36,563 nt of DNA from JAENVT01 sp039931555 (GCA_039931555.1 JBDTRP010000029.1:1-36563), one strand, 5' to 3'. Positions 7,025-15,671 are shown, counted from the first letter of the stretch. Notes: a model not told the origin generated them from the sequence alone. Program-made: numbers and translations.

Positions 7025-8380
7025 TCAGCGGCGCAGGGTGGTACCGGCTTTGGTGGTCTCGACGGTCCAGCCGGCGGATTGCAACTCGGCGCGGATCGCA
7101 TCGGCCGTGGCAAAGTCCTTGGCACCTCGGGCCGCGTCGAGGGCGGCTGCTTTGGCGGCGTCTTCGTCGGGCACCTCGCCACCGGCGTTGAGCACGAGAC
7201 CGAACGCCGTGCAGATCTCGTCGACCGCGGCGACCAGCGCCGACGCAATGGGGTCATCCGAATCGAGCGCCGCATTGGCCCGACGCACGGTGTCGAACAG
7301 CAACGCCGTCGCACCGGGAGTATCGAGGTCGTCGTCCATCCGCTCGCGGAACCTCTGCAACACGTCGGCGTCGGGTTCGGCCGCAGCGACCGCGGCGGTG
7401 CGCGATGCGAACGAGTCGAGCCCGGCGAGGGCGTTGACCGAGGCGTCGATGTTGTCCTGCCCGACCGACACCGGGCCGCGGTAGTGCGACTGCAACAGCA
7501 GCATCCGGTACGCCCTCGCGTCGTAGTGATCCATCAGGTCGAGCAGATTGGCGACGTTGCCGAGACTCTTCGACATCTTCTCGCCCTCGGCGTCGACGAC
7601 GAACCCGTTGTGCATCCAATGGTTGGCAAACCGCTTGCCCAACGCGACAGCTTGGGCGCGTTCGTTCTCGTGATGCGGGAACTTGAGATCCATCCCGCCG
7701 CAATGCAGGTCGAAGCCCTCACCGAGGATGTCGAGGCTCATCACCACGCACTCGCTGTGCCAGCCCGGCCTGCCGTCACCCCACGGCGACGGCCACGACG
7801 GCTCACCCGGTTTGGCCAACTTCCACAACACGAAGTCGGCGGGATGCCGCTTGTTCTCGGCACCGAACACCTCACGATCACCGCCACCTTCGATCATGTC
7901 GGAAAGGTGTTGGTTGACCAGCAGCCCGTAGTCCTCCACCGACTCGACATTGAGGTAGACGCCGTCGTCGGTCGTGTAGCCGCGGCCGATATCGACCAAC
8001 TCGCCGATCATCGTCACCATCTGCTCGACGTACTCGGTTGCGTGCGGCACGTCGGTCGGCCGGGCGACACCGAGCTTGCCCATGGCCTCGAACCACACCG
8101 ACTCGCACTTCGTCGTGATGTCTTGCCACGGCCGGTTCTCGTCGTTGGCCCGGTTGATGATCGAGTCGTCGATGTCGGTGATGTTGCTCACCAGCCGCAC
8201 ATGCACACCCGTCCACTCGAGGTAGCGACGCAACACGTCGTAGACCAACGTGGCTCGGCCGTGACCGAGGTGCGGCGGGCCGTACACCGTCGGGCCACAC
8301 AGGTAGATGCTCACCGTACCGGGCTCGCGCATGGAGAGCTGACGTACCCCTCGGGTGGCGGTGTCGTACAGGTGCAGCAT
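7025..8380 (-). CDS. cysS: Cysteinyl-tRNA synthetase
   Basis: Class I synthetase charging tRNA-Cys in the cytoplasm. The 451 residues match the family's usual length. The zinc-site cysteine and HIGH signature are in LCGPTVYGPPHLGHGRA (C28; HLGH 37-40), further zinc ligands in HSECV and DLHCGGMDLKFPHHENE, and KMSKS in EKMSKSLGN. The C-terminal anticodon-binding part is complete. It is CysS rather than the mycothiol ligase MshC, which has a THLGHA-type site and lacks this PTVYG context. The ATG at 8380 begins the conserved N-terminus (MLHLYDTATRG); an in-frame extension upstream is not protein-like. A TAGGCT box ends eight bases before the ATG, so the transcript is probably leaderless. Confidence 0.97.
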   Translation of the reverse strand: MLHLYDTATRGVRQLSMREPGTVSIYLCGPTVYGPPHLGHGRATLVYDVLRRYLEWTGVHVRLVSNITDIDDSIINRANDENRPWQDITTKCESVWFEAMGKLGVARPTDVPHATEYVEQMVTMIGELVDIGRGYTTDDGVYLNVESVEDYGLLVNQHLSDMIEGGGDREVFGAENKRHPADFVLWKLAKPGEPSWPSPWGDGRPGWHSECVVMSLDILGEGFDLHCGGMDLKFPHHENERAQAVALGKRFANHWMHNGFVVDAEGEKMSKSLGNVANLLDLMDHYDARAYRMLLLQSHYRGPVSVGQDNIDASVNALAGLDSFASRTAAVAAAEPDADVLQRFRERMDDDLDTPGATALLFDTVRRANAALDSDDPIASALVAAVDEICTAFGLVLNAGGEVPDEDAAKAAALDAARGAKDFATADAIRAELQSAGWTVETTKAGTTLRR

Positions 8381-8388
8381 GGGCCGCC

Positions 8389-8394
8389 AGCCTA
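8389..8394 (-). promoter_or_regulatory. -10 box of cysS (leaderless)
   Basis: TAGGCT on the minus strand is eight bases before the cysS ATG. The first three bases are also the stop codon of the decayed cobA-like fragment upstream. Confidence 0.45.
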
Positions 8395-8559
8395 CGTGTC
8401 GGCGCCAGCGAGCCCCCGGATGAATTCTCCGCGAAGGTCGAAGGCGGCGATAGCGCCGATCACGATCGTCGCCGGTGACTCGACCGCGACGTCGGCAAGC
8501 TCCGACAATGTGCAATGAACCACGTGTTGCTCGATCGAGGTGGCGTGACGGATCACAGC
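8392..8559 (-). pseudogene. C-terminal remnant of a uroporphyrinogen-III C-methyltransferase (CobA/SUMT-like)
   Basis: A 55-codon stretch ending in TAG matches the last part of SUMT proteins: an RHATSIEQHVVHCTLSELAD segment (family: RGT-x-PEQ-x-VV-x-GTL) followed by ESPATIVIGAIAAFDLRG (family: PA-x-IVIGEV). There is no methyltransferase N-terminal domain or start codon upstream, and the frame before it is not protein-like. It therefore looks like the tail of a lost cobA-type gene that now serves as the cysS promoter region. Recognition is by motif memory, so moderate confidence. Confidence 0.55.
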
Positions 8560-8587
8560 CCTGCGCCCACAACCCTGAGTGCTGCCG

Positions 8588-8698
8588 TCAACTTCCGAGC
8601 ACGGCAAAGCCGAGTGAGCGGGCCGCCTGCGCCTGGCGAAGGTCGAAGGTGACGAATGGCAACGACGGGATCGCCACATTGCCAGTGAATCTCGGACT
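8588..8698 (-). pseudogene. C-terminal remnant of a PIN-domain (VapC-like) protein
   Basis: In another minus-strand frame, a segment ending in TGA at 8588 reads LPFVTFDLRQAQAARSLGF then AVLGS, the typical end of VapC-type PIN ribonucleases (LPxVTxDxRxAxAAxxLG). No PIN N-terminal acidic residues or antitoxin are present. The fragment (about 36 codons) is probably debris of a toxin-antitoxin locus. Confidence 0.42.
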
Positions 8699-8719
8699 CG
8701 GGCGCTGCCAGGTGGTCGG

Positions 8720-8725
8720 TAGCCT
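8720..8725 (+). promoter_or_regulatory. -10 box of valS (leaderless)
   Basis: TAGCCT ends nine bases before the ATG at 8735, and no ribosome site lies between. This box favours the ATG over the in-frame TTG at 8726. Confidence 0.45.
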
Positions 8726-8734
8726 TTGCGCACC

Positions 8735-11314
8735 ATGTCTGAGCACACGACGAACATTCCTGAAAAGCCGTCACTCGACGGCGTCGAGGCCCGCTGGATG
8801 CAGCGGTGGGAAGCCGACGGCACCTACCGCTTCGATCGAACTGCGACTCGTGACCAGGTATTCGCCATCGACACGCCGCCGCCCACCGCCAGCGGATCGC
8901 TGCACATCGGGCACGTGTTCAGTTACACCCACACCGACACCGTCGCCCGCTTTCAACGCATGCGCGGCAAGAGCGTGTTCTACCCGATCGGATGGGACGA
9001 CAACGGCCTGGCGACCGAGCGTCGCGTGCAGAACGTCACCGGTGTGCGCTGTGATCCGACCTTGCCCTTCGACCCCGACTTCGCCGCGCCCTTCAACGGC
9101 GACGTGCCGAAGGACCACCGGGCGATCCCGGTCAGCCGTCCCAACTTCGTCAGCCTGTGCCACGGCGTGATCCACGACGACGAGGTGGTCTTCGAGCAGC
9201 TGGTGCGACGGCTCGGCATCTCCATCGACTGGTCATTCCTGTACACCACGGTCGGTCCACGCGCCCAGCGGGTCAGCCAGCTGGCGTTCCTGCACAACCT
9301 GGCACGGGGCGAGGCCTACCAACAGGACGCGCCGACGCTGTACGACATCGACGAGCGCACCGCGGTCGCCCAAGCCGAGATGGAAGACCGCGAGGTGCCC
9401 GGCGCGTATCACAAGCTGGCCTTCCATCGCAGCGACGGCGCCGGCGACCTGTTGATCGACACGACCCGGCCCGAGCTGTTGGCCAGTTGCGTGGCGATGG
9501 TGGCCCATCCCGACGACATTCGATACAAACCACTGTTCGGCACCACGGTTCGCACTCCGCTGTTCGAGGTCGAGGTGCCCGTGTTGGCCCATCACCTGGC
9601 AGAACCCGACAAGGGCACGGGCATCGCCATGATCTGCACCTTCGGCGACACCACCGACGTCACGTGGTGGCGCGAGCTGAACCTGCAGTCGCGGGCCCTC
9701 ATCGGCTTTGACGGCCGGATGACCATCGAGACACCGGAGTGGATCACCGAGCCCGCCGGAAGGGCCGCGTACGAGCAGGTCTCGGGGTTGGCACCCAAGC
9801 AGGCGCAACGCAAGATCGTCGAGTTGCTGATCGAGTCGGGCGAGATGCTCGGCGAGCCACGCCCGATCAGCCATCCGGTGAAGTTCTACGAACGGGGCAC
9901 GCGTCCGCTCGAGATCGTCGCCACCCGGCAGTGGTACATCCGCAACGGCGGCCGCGACGAAGCACTGCGTACCGCACTGCTGGCCCGGGGCGACGAATTG
10001 ACCTGGCATCCGGCGTACATGCACAACCGCTACCAGAACTGGGTCGGTGGACTGAACGGCGACTGGTTGATCAGCCGGCAGCGCTTCTTCGGCGTGCCCA
10101 TCCCCCTGTGGTACCGCCTCGACGACGAAGGCGATCCGGTGTACGACGAGATCTTCACTCCCGACGAAGCGCAGTTGCCGATCGACCCGTCGGTCACCTG
10201 CCCAGCGGGGTTCACCGAAGACCAGCGCGGCAAGCCGGGTGGCTTCGTCGGTGATCCCGACGTGATGGACACCTGGGCCACGTCGTCGATGACGCCACAC
10301 ATCGCCGGCGGTTGGGTCGACGATCCCGATCTGTTCGCCCGCGTTTTTCCCATGGACATGCGTCCACAAGCGCACGACATCATCCGCACCTGGCTGTTCG
10401 CCAGCGTGGTCCGCAGCCACCACGAGCACGGCTGCCTCCCGTGGTCCAACGCAGCGATCTCCGGGTGGATCCTCGACCCCGACCGCAAGAAGATGTCGAA
10501 GAGCAAAGGCAACGTCGTCACGCCGATCAACCTCCTCGAGGAGTACGGCACCGACGCCGTGCGCTACTGGGCCGCCTCGGGACGACCCGGCGTCGACACC
10601 GCCTTCGACGAAGGGCAGATGAAGATCGGCCGCAAGTTGGGCACCAAGCTGCTGAACGTGACCAAGTTCGTGCTCGGGTTCGGCGAACCTCCGGCCGCCG
10701 CGGTTCCCACGGCTGCGATCGACCGGGCGATGCTGGCCCGTCTCGCCGACGTCATCGACGAGTCGACCCGCGCCCTCGACGAGTTCGACTACGCCCGCGC
10801 CCTCGAGCGCACCGAGGCGTTCTTCTGGTGGTTCTGCGACGACTACGTGGAACTGGTCAAAGGTCGCGCCTATGGCACGCAGGGCGACGATGCCGCGCAC
10901 TCGGCCCGGGCCGCGTTGCGCCGCACACTCGATGTCATCCACCGTCTGTTCGCCCCGTTCCTCCCGTTCGTCGCTGAGGAAGTGTGGAGTTGGTGGCAGG
11001 AGGGCTCGGTCCACGCCTCGTCGTGGCCGGATGCCGCACCCCTGGCCTCACTGGGCGATGTCTCGCTGCTGGTGCCCGTCAGCGAGGTGTTGGGCGCCGT
11101 GCGACGGGCCAAGACCGAGGCCAAGCTCAGCCAGCGCGCAGCGGTCGAGGAACTGACCATCGAGGGTCCGGCGACCACCCTGGCGGCCATCGAGGCCTGC
11201 CGCACCGACCTCGCCGAGGCGGGAGGTGTCACCGAATTCAGCTTGTCGGAGGGCACCACACTGCTGACGAATGTGCGTCTGGCCCCCTCGACGGATGTGA
11301 GAACGCCCCACTAG
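8735..11314 (+). CDS. valS: Valyl-tRNA synthetase (archaeal/rickettsial-type)
   Basis: Class I synthetase that charges tRNA-Val and edits mischarged threonine. The 859 residues carry PPTASGSLHIGHVFSYTHTD (HIGH at 57-60), the editing (CP1) domain, DTWATSSMTP, and KKMSKSKGN (KMSKS at 586-590), followed by an anticodon-binding domain and a short C-terminus. The sequence GWDDNGLATERRVQNVTGVR replaces the common bacterial GTDHAGIATQ motif and marks the archaeal-like group also found in Rickettsiales and some Actinobacteria. The ATG at 8735 is chosen because the conserved N-terminus starts there and a -10 box lies nine bases upstream. It is divergent from cysS across gene debris. The gene is followed after 10 nt by an L,D-transpeptidase. 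Confidence 0.96.
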   Translation: MSEHTTNIPEKPSLDGVEARWMQRWEADGTYRFDRTATRDQVFAIDTPPPTASGSLHIGHVFSYTHTDTVARFQRMRGKSVFYPIGWDDNGLATERRVQNVTGVRCDPTLPFDPDFAAPFNGDVPKDHRAIPVSRPNFVSLCHGVIHDDEVVFEQLVRRLGISIDWSFLYTTVGPRAQRVSQLAFLHNLARGEAYQQDAPTLYDIDERTAVAQAEMEDREVPGAYHKLAFHRSDGAGDLLIDTTRPELLASCVAMVAHPDDIRYKPLFGTTVRTPLFEVEVPVLAHHLAEPDKGTGIAMICTFGDTTDVTWWRELNLQSRALIGFDGRMTIETPEWITEPAGRAAYEQVSGLAPKQAQRKIVELLIESGEMLGEPRPISHPVKFYERGTRPLEIVATRQWYIRNGGRDEALRTALLARGDELTWHPAYMHNRYQNWVGGLNGDWLISRQRFFGVPIPLWYRLDDEGDPVYDEIFTPDEAQLPIDPSVTCPAGFTEDQRGKPGGFVGDPDVMDTWATSSMTPHIAGGWVDDPDLFARVFPMDMRPQAHDIIRTWLFASVVRSHHEHGCLPWSNAAISGWILDPDRKKMSKSKGNVVTPINLLEEYGTDAVRYWAASGRPGVDTAFDEGQMKIGRKLGTKLLNVTKFVLGFGEPPAAAVPTAAIDRAMLARLADVIDESTRALDEFDYARALERTEAFFWWFCDDYVELVKGRAYGTQGDDAAHSARAALRRTLDVIHRLFAPFLPFVAEEVWSWWQEGSVHASSWPDAAPLASLGDVSLLVPVSEVLGAVRRAKTEAKLSQRAAVEELTIEGPATTLAAIEACRTDLAEAGGVTEFSLSEGTTLLTNVRLAPSTDVRTPH

Positions 11315-11317
11315 CCT
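11312..11317 (+). promoter_or_regulatory. -10 box of the L,D-transpeptidase gene overlapping the valS stop
   Basis: TAGCCT begins with the TAG stop codon of valS and ends seven bases before the GTG at 11325. A leaderless transcript starting at the GTG would follow, although read-through from valS is equally possible. Confidence 0.35.
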
Positions 11318-11324
11318 GCTCGAC

Positions 11325-12011
11325 GTGAAGTCGAGGGTTCGGGTTGCGGCGCTACTCGTGGGCATCGGCGCGCTCTGGGTGACAGCCGCGGCATTGCCGT
11401 CGGTCGTCTCCGCAACCACACCGCCGTCCACCACGACCACGGTCGTGGACGCACCGATCGACGTCCCGATTGCCGGCAACATCGCCGCTGCCGCCGATGC
11501 GATCGCGGCAGCGACCCGCGGCAGCAGCATCCAAGAGACCCCCACACTGCCGCCGCCGCCCACCGAGGCGCCCACTACCTCCGAGGTGGTCGCGCCACCT
11601 GACACCGGCGTGCCGTATCTGTCGGGCGTCGGGCGTCGAGTGGTCTACTCGAAGAACCAGATGCGGGTCTGGATCGTCGACAGCTACAACGTCACCGTGC
11701 GCACCTACCGCGTCTCAGGTCGCTTCGGGCAGCCGACCCCGGGCACCTACCAGGTCTTTTCCCGGTCGTCTTTCACCTGCAACATCGACCACCCGAACAT
11801 CTGCATGAGGTTCATGGTTCGCTTCGCCCACGGCCCATTGGGCGACAACATCGGCTTCCACGAGATCCCCAAGCGCGACGGAGTGCCGATCGAGTCCGAC
11901 TCCCAGCTCGGCCAGGCGCTGTCGGGTGGCTGCGTGCGCCAGGCCACTGCCGACGCGCTGTACATGTGGGACTTCGCCGGCATCGGAACCACTGTGGTGG
12001 TCACCGACTGA
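11325..12011 (+). CDS. L,D-transpeptidase (YkuD domain), exported
   Basis: Cell-wall enzyme that makes 3-3 cross-links or attaches groups to peptidoglycan. The 228 residues begin with a signal peptide or membrane anchor (residues 5-28, ending SVVSAT), then a Thr/Pro/Ala-rich linker to about residue 95. The YkuD domain starts at GVGRRVVYSKNQMRVWIVDS. The active site has H179 in GFHEIPKRDG and C203 in SGGCVRQ, the H-x(n)-S-x-GC-[IV]-R signature. The GTG at 11325 starts the leader and lies 10 nt after valS. The short size and lack of an Ig-like domain make it a minimal member. A role in wall assembly is supported by the LytR-CpsA-Psr gene 2.3 kb downstream. Confidence 0.9.
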   Translation: MKSRVRVAALLVGIGALWVTAAALPSVVSATTPPSTTTTVVDAPIDVPIAGNIAAAADAIAAATRGSSIQETPTLPPPPTEAPTTSEVVAPPDTGVPYLSGVGRRVVYSKNQMRVWIVDSYNVTVRTYRVSGRFGQPTPGTYQVFSRSSFTCNIDHPNICMRFMVRFAHGPLGDNIGFHEIPKRDGVPIESDSQLGQALSGGCVRQATADALYMWDFAGIGTTVVVTD

Positions 12012-12047
12012 AAGCGTCTTCTCGAAGAAATTGTTCAACTCGGGTTG

Positions 12048-12061
12048 CGAACGTACGTTCG
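12048..12061. promoter_or_regulatory. LexA (SOS) box
   Basis: CGAACGTACGTTCG is a perfect 14-bp palindrome and an exact match to the Gram-positive/actinobacterial LexA consensus CGAACRNRYGTTYG. It lies directly upstream of a GATAAT -10 box (12066-12071), so LexA binding would block RNA polymerase. Confidence 0.85.
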
Positions 12062-12065
12062 AGGC

Positions 12066-12071
12066 GATAAT
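12066..12071 (+). promoter_or_regulatory. -10 box of the DUF222/HNH gene
   Basis: GATAAT ends nine bases before the ATG at 12081. A TTGCGA (12045-12050) could be a -35 at a short 15-bp spacing, in which case the LexA box fills the core promoter. The transcript would be nearly or fully leaderless. Confidence 0.55.
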
Positions 12072-12080
12072 TGGAAAAGT

Positions 12081-13307
12081 ATGTCCGGTTCGCCGATCAC
12101 CACGCTGACGTCGGCGCTCGACGCTTGCGCGGCGGTCGATCTGGCAGCGTCGTCGGGACCGCAACTGGGGGCGATGTTGGTAGCCCTGCGCGCCACGGCG
12201 ACTCGACTCGAGGTCGAAATCGCCCGGGTCGTGCATGCCGCCTCGCTGGTCGAGGTGTGGCGGACGGCTGGGGCGACATCGATGGAGGTGTGGCTCGCCG
12301 GAGAGACGAACACTACGGTGCGAACGGCTCGCGATCAGGTTCGCTTGGCCGACACGCTCGCTGCGGCGCCGATCATCGCCGACAGCATGTGCGACGGTGA
12401 CTTGTCGATCGACAACGCCCGCCTGCTCGGCGCTGTGGTTGGTCACGAGTCGTTTGCCGGTGCCGCTGCCGACCTGGTCGAGTTGGCGTCTGGCGCACCG
12501 CGTGACACCAAACGGCAACTCGAGCACTGGTTGGCGTCGGTCGACGCCCACGGTGAGGCCGAACGCGAACAAGCCCAACGGCTGAAGCGGCACATCACCT
12601 TGACACCCAACCGCGACGGCATGGTCGACATCAAAGGCGTCCTCACCGCCGAAGACGCTGAACACGTCCAGATCGCACTCGGGCACATCGCCGGTGCCGC
12701 CTACGCCGACGAGACCGGCCGACCACACCACACCCGCATCGCCGACGCACTCACCGCCCTCTGCAAGGCCTACAACGCAGGTGAAGTCACCGGCGGGCGC
12801 GAACGACCAAAGCTTCTCCTCACTGTGCCGTTCGAAACCATCACCGAACGCGCCGCAGCCCGCGGCGTGATCATCGGCAGCGGTGCCACCATCAGCAGCG
12901 ACGCCGCCCGCCGGCTCGCCTGCGACGCCGAACTGCACCGAGTCATCACCAAGGGCAAGAGCCTGGCGCTCGACTTCGGCACCAGCACCCGACTCGCCTC
13001 CGAAACCCAATACCTGGCCATGGCGCTTCGCGACGGCGGCTGCCGATGGCCAGGATGCGACCGACCGCCCGGATGGTGCGAAGCGCACCACATCGACGAA
13101 GTCATCCGCGACGACGGCCCAACCGACCTGTTGAACCTGGCATTGCTCTGTTCCTGCCACCACCACTACGCCCATTCGCCCGACTGGGCCCTCGTCGGCG
13201 ACGCCGTCGATCTCCACATCCGCCGACCCGACGACACACTCATCCCCGCCCCACCCAAAGGGCACATCACCGGCCCACTTCAACCAACCCTGCAACTCAC
13301 ATGTTGA
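12081..13307 (+). CDS. DUF222 / HNH endonuclease domain protein (13E12-repeat type), SOS-regulated
   Basis: A 408-residue protein of the actinobacterial DUF222-HNH family. The N-terminal DUF222 region (about 15-290) is helical and includes ARDQVRLADTLAAAP and GDLSIDNARLL. The C-terminal HNH nuclease motif is complete: C-R-W-P-G-C (C321, C326), HH at 336-337 in CEAHHIDEV, DLLNLALLC with the central Asn, and CHHHYAH at the end. The ATG at 12081 is preferred over an in-frame TTG at 12045, which lies in the LexA box and -35 region. The family is multicopy in many actinobacteria and often considered selfish or homing-like; some 13E12 genes in Mycobacterium tuberculosis are known LexA targets. It ends convergent with the MscS gene. 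The function of DUF222 is not established. Confidence 0.92.
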   Translation: MSGSPITTLTSALDACAAVDLAASSGPQLGAMLVALRATATRLEVEIARVVHAASLVEVWRTAGATSMEVWLAGETNTTVRTARDQVRLADTLAAAPIIADSMCDGDLSIDNARLLGAVVGHESFAGAAADLVELASGAPRDTKRQLEHWLASVDAHGEAEREQAQRLKRHITLTPNRDGMVDIKGVLTAEDAEHVQIALGHIAGAAYADETGRPHHTRIADALTALCKAYNAGEVTGGRERPKLLLTVPFETITERAAARGVIIGSGATISSDAARRLACDAELHRVITKGKSLALDFGTSTRLASETQYLAMALRDGGCRWPGCDRPPGWCEAHHIDEVIRDDGPTDLLNLALLCSCHHHYAHSPDWALVGDAVDLHIRRPDDTLIPAPPKGHITGPLQPTLQLTC

Positions 13308-13378
13308 CCACGACCATGTCCAAGGACGACGACCACCAGACGGCGACGCCGGCGACGACCAACGGTCGGCTGGCGCTG

Positions 13379-14266
13379 CTACGCCGTGTCGGCGTCGGTT
13401 GGCGGCGCGGTGGTGATGAAGTGCGCCACCGTCGGCGGGCCGGGTGGGGCGCGCAGCTCGCCTTCGCTGAAGGCACCGAGCGCCAGCACCCTCCACGCCC
13501 GGCGAACCTCGTCGCGCCGACCCGGCAGCGTCGGAGCCGTCAAGCGGTAGACCAGGCGATCGTCGCGCACATCGGTGAGCCCGACGACCGTCGCGTCACC
13601 CGTGAGGACCAGACCGGCGGACGGATGGTCACGCAGTTTGCTGCCGAGCCGGCGGGCGACCTCCTCGAGCACACCGAGATCGCTGTCGCGGGCGACTTCG
13701 AGATCGAGGAGCGCGACGGCCGACTTCGACAGGTTGGCGACCCACGCGACGTTGCCGTGAGCGACATGCCAGACCTTGCCCTCGCCATCGCGAAGCCGCA
13801 CGGCGCGCAGCGTGATCCGCTCGACCTGGCCGGTGGCGTAGCCGATGTCGACCGTGTCACCGACGCCGTACTGATCCTCGGCGAGCACGAACAACCCGGC
13901 GATCACGTCGCGGATCAGCGTCTGGGCACCGAAGGCCACCGCGCCACCGATCACTGTGGCCGTGGCGATGACCCCACCGATGTTCACACCGAGCTCGCTG
14001 ATGATCGTGATCACTGCCGTGCCCCACACGACACCGACGACCGCCGACCGCAACGCGGACGCCAGGGCGCGCTGCCGGGCATCGGCTCGGGTGCGGTCAC
14101 TTCCCGGCAGGCCGATCGTTCGGCTCAGCAGGCGGCTCACCACCGTGCGCAACACGATCCCGATCACGATCGCGACGACGATGATCGAGAGAATTCGCAA
14201 CGGGGTCAGCAGATGCAGTTCATCGAGTCGGTTGACCCAGGCAGGGGGAGGCCGCGACGTTGGCAC
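13379..14266 (-). CDS. Small-conductance mechanosensitive channel (MscS family)
   Basis: Inner-membrane pressure-relief channel, 295 residues. Three predicted helices lie at about 22-45, 72-92 and 95-125. The pore helix 3 and its start read GGVIATATVIGGAVAFGAQ followed by TLIRDVIAGLFVLAEDQYGVGD, the most conserved part of the family. The beta domain follows (VERITLRAVRLRDGEGKVWHVAHGNV, split here by its loop) and a C-terminal alpha/beta domain. The start is a GTG at 14266 with a TATGGT -10 box (14273-14278) six bases upstream, so the message is likely leaderless. The gene is divergent from the LytR-CpsA-Psr gene, 73 nt away. Confidence 0.93.
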   Translation of the reverse strand: MPTSRPPPAWVNRLDELHLLTPLRILSIIVVAIVIGIVLRTVVSRLLSRTIGLPGSDRTRADARQRALASALRSAVVGVVWGTAVITIISELGVNIGGVIATATVIGGAVAFGAQTLIRDVIAGLFVLAEDQYGVGDTVDIGYATGQVERITLRAVRLRDGEGKVWHVAHGNVAWVANLSKSAVALLDLEVARDSDLGVLEEVARRLGSKLRDHPSAGLVLTGDATVVGLTDVRDDRLVYRLTAPTLPGRRDEVRRAWRVLALGAFSEGELRAPPGPPTVAHFITTAPPTDADTA

Positions 14267-14272
14267 GGTCCG

Positions 14273-14330
14273 ACCATAGTCAACGCCGTCGGTGGGGCGG
14301 TCTCCATCGCGACAGGCACGCCGCTAACCT
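14273..14330. promoter_or_regulatory. Divergent promoter pair between mscS-like and LCP genes
   Basis: On the minus strand TATGGT (14278-14273) ends six bases before the mscS-like GTG. On the plus strand TAACCT (14325-14330) ends nine bases before the LCP ATG at 14340. Both give leaderless or near-leaderless transcripts from a 73-bp gap. Confidence 0.45.
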
Positions 14331-14339
14331 GGTCGGCTC

Positions 14340-15671
14340 ATGGCCGACGCGGAACCGACAGAGCCCCAGCCGGAACTCACAGAGCCACAGCGGTTCCATG
14401 GCCATCACAGCGCCGGGCAGCGGCTCGTGTTGGTGGTCAACTGCGTGATCGTCGTGCTGTGCCTGGCGGGTGCGGCCGGATTGCTGATCGGAAAGAACGC
14501 CGGTGAGAACGGCAAGAAGGTGGCGATCAACACGGGGACGACCCGTCCCCCGGCGGCAGGCGCCCCGGGGCCTGCTGTCACCGCCGCACCGGGCCAGACC
14601 CTGCCCAACGACACCGGATCGGCCGAATCCTTCCCCGAAGCCGATCCGGCGGCGATGAACTTCCTCGTGACGGGCGCCGACAACTCCACCGACCAGAGTT
14701 GCGTGCTCTTGCAGGACAAGGGCCCGCGCACCGGCGAGCGCAGTGACACGATCATGGTGATCCGCCTCGACCCATCGACGAAGCGCTCTGCCGTCCTGTC
14801 GTTCCCCCGCGACCTGTGGGTCAAGATCCCCGGTCACGGAACGCAGCGGATCAATGGCGCATACCGGCGTAACGAGCCGCAACTGCTGATCGACACGATC
14901 AAGGCCGAGTTCGACATCGACATCGATCACTTCATCCAGATCGACTTCTGCGCCTTCCAACGACTCGTCAAGGCGATCGGCGGCGTCGGCGTGCCGCTGC
15001 CCTATCCGGTCCGCGATGCCTCCACCGGGCTCAACGTGCTCGAGGCCGGATGCCACACCTTCGAAGGTGACGAAGCGCTGAAGTACGTGCGCTCGCGACA
15101 CTTCGAATATCAGGACGACCAGGGTAAGTGGCACCAGGACCCGTCATCGGATCTCGGTCGAATTGCCCGCCAGCAGGATTTCTTGCGCCGCACACTGACC
15201 GCAGCACTGAAGAACGGCGTGTTGAAGCCGAAGATCATCAGCAGCCTCTACGCCTCGTATCGCGATGACCTCGTGATCGACACGGGCATGACCATCGACA
15301 AGATGATCGAGTTCGTCGGTGTCGTCCGCAAGGTGACGGCATCGGCCATCCGCACCTACCAGATCGAAGCCACCGGCAAGACGATCAGTGGCAGCGCCGT
15401 ACTGATCTGGCGCAAGGATTCGCCAAACAATGTGGCGATCCTCAACATCTTTCGCGGCCTTGCGCCGCTGGCCGAAGCACCCGAGCAGGTCGAGCCGGAA
15501 GCCACCACGACCGTGCCGGAGCCGACGACCACCGTGAAGTCGTCGGTGCCGCCGGGTATCACCGCTGTGCCGCCGCCAGTCGACACCACCGCACCGGTCA
15601 CGGGCGACACGGCACCCCTTTCGAACGCACCGAAGACGGCCATCGTGCCGGACCCGGCGCAGGAATGCTGA
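14340..15671 (+). CDS. LytR-CpsA-Psr (LCP) family cell-wall glycopolymer ligase
   Basis: Membrane-anchored enzyme that transfers lipid-linked glycopolymers (such as teichoic-acid-like polymers or arabinogalactan) to peptidoglycan. In its 443 residues, a cytoplasmic tail is followed by one membrane helix (about 28-50, LVLVVNCVIVVLCLAGAAGL) and a Pro/Ala/Thr linker. The LCP domain (about 102-300) has NFLVTGAD, GERSDTIMVIRLDP, SAVLSFPRDLWVKIPGHG and RINGAYR, with the conserved Arg/Asp residues of the polyprenyl-phosphate site, then EALKYVRSRHFE. After the domain come an extra segment and a Thr/Pro-rich C-terminal tail ending in a lone cysteine. It converges on the VWA gene, 14 nt away. Confidence 0.93.
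   Translation: MADAEPTEPQPELTEPQRFHGHHSAGQRLVLVVNCVIVVLCLAGAAGLLIGKNAGENGKKVAINTGTTRPPAAGAPGPAVTAAPGQTLPNDTGSAESFPEADPAAMNFLVTGADNSTDQSCVLLQDKGPRTGERSDTIMVIRLDPSTKRSAVLSFPRDLWVKIPGHGTQRINGAYRRNEPQLLIDTIKAEFDIDIDHFIQIDFCAFQRLVKAIGGVGVPLPYPVRDASTGLNVLEAGCHTFEGDEALKYVRSRHFEYQDDQGKWHQDPSSDLGRIARQQDFLRRTLTAALKNGVLKPKIISSLYASYRDDLVIDTGMTIDKMIEFVGVVRKVTASAIRTYQIEATGKTISGSAVLIWRKDSPNNVAILNIFRGLAPLAEAPEQVEPEATTTVPEPTTTVKSSVPPGITAVPPPVDTTAPVTGDTAPLSNAPKTAIVPDPAQEC

Noticed and set aside
7025..8380. Possible mycothiol ligase MshC instead of CysS
   Set aside because: The LCGPTVYGPPHLGHGRA segment and the full-length C-terminal anticodon domain are those of CysS.
9233..11014. Minus-strand 593-codon frame opposite valS
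   Set aside because: It lies entirely antisense to a clear valyl-tRNA synthetase and shows no domain motif; typical codon-position shadow.
12021..12031. TTCT-CGA-AGAA dyad after the L,D-transpeptidase as a terminator
   Set aside because: The 4-bp arms with a 3-base loop are too weak and no U-tract follows on the plus strand.
13318..14506. Plus-strand frame continuing after the DUF222/HNH gene
   Set aside because: It is antisense to the MscS gene and has shadow-type composition; no ribosome site.
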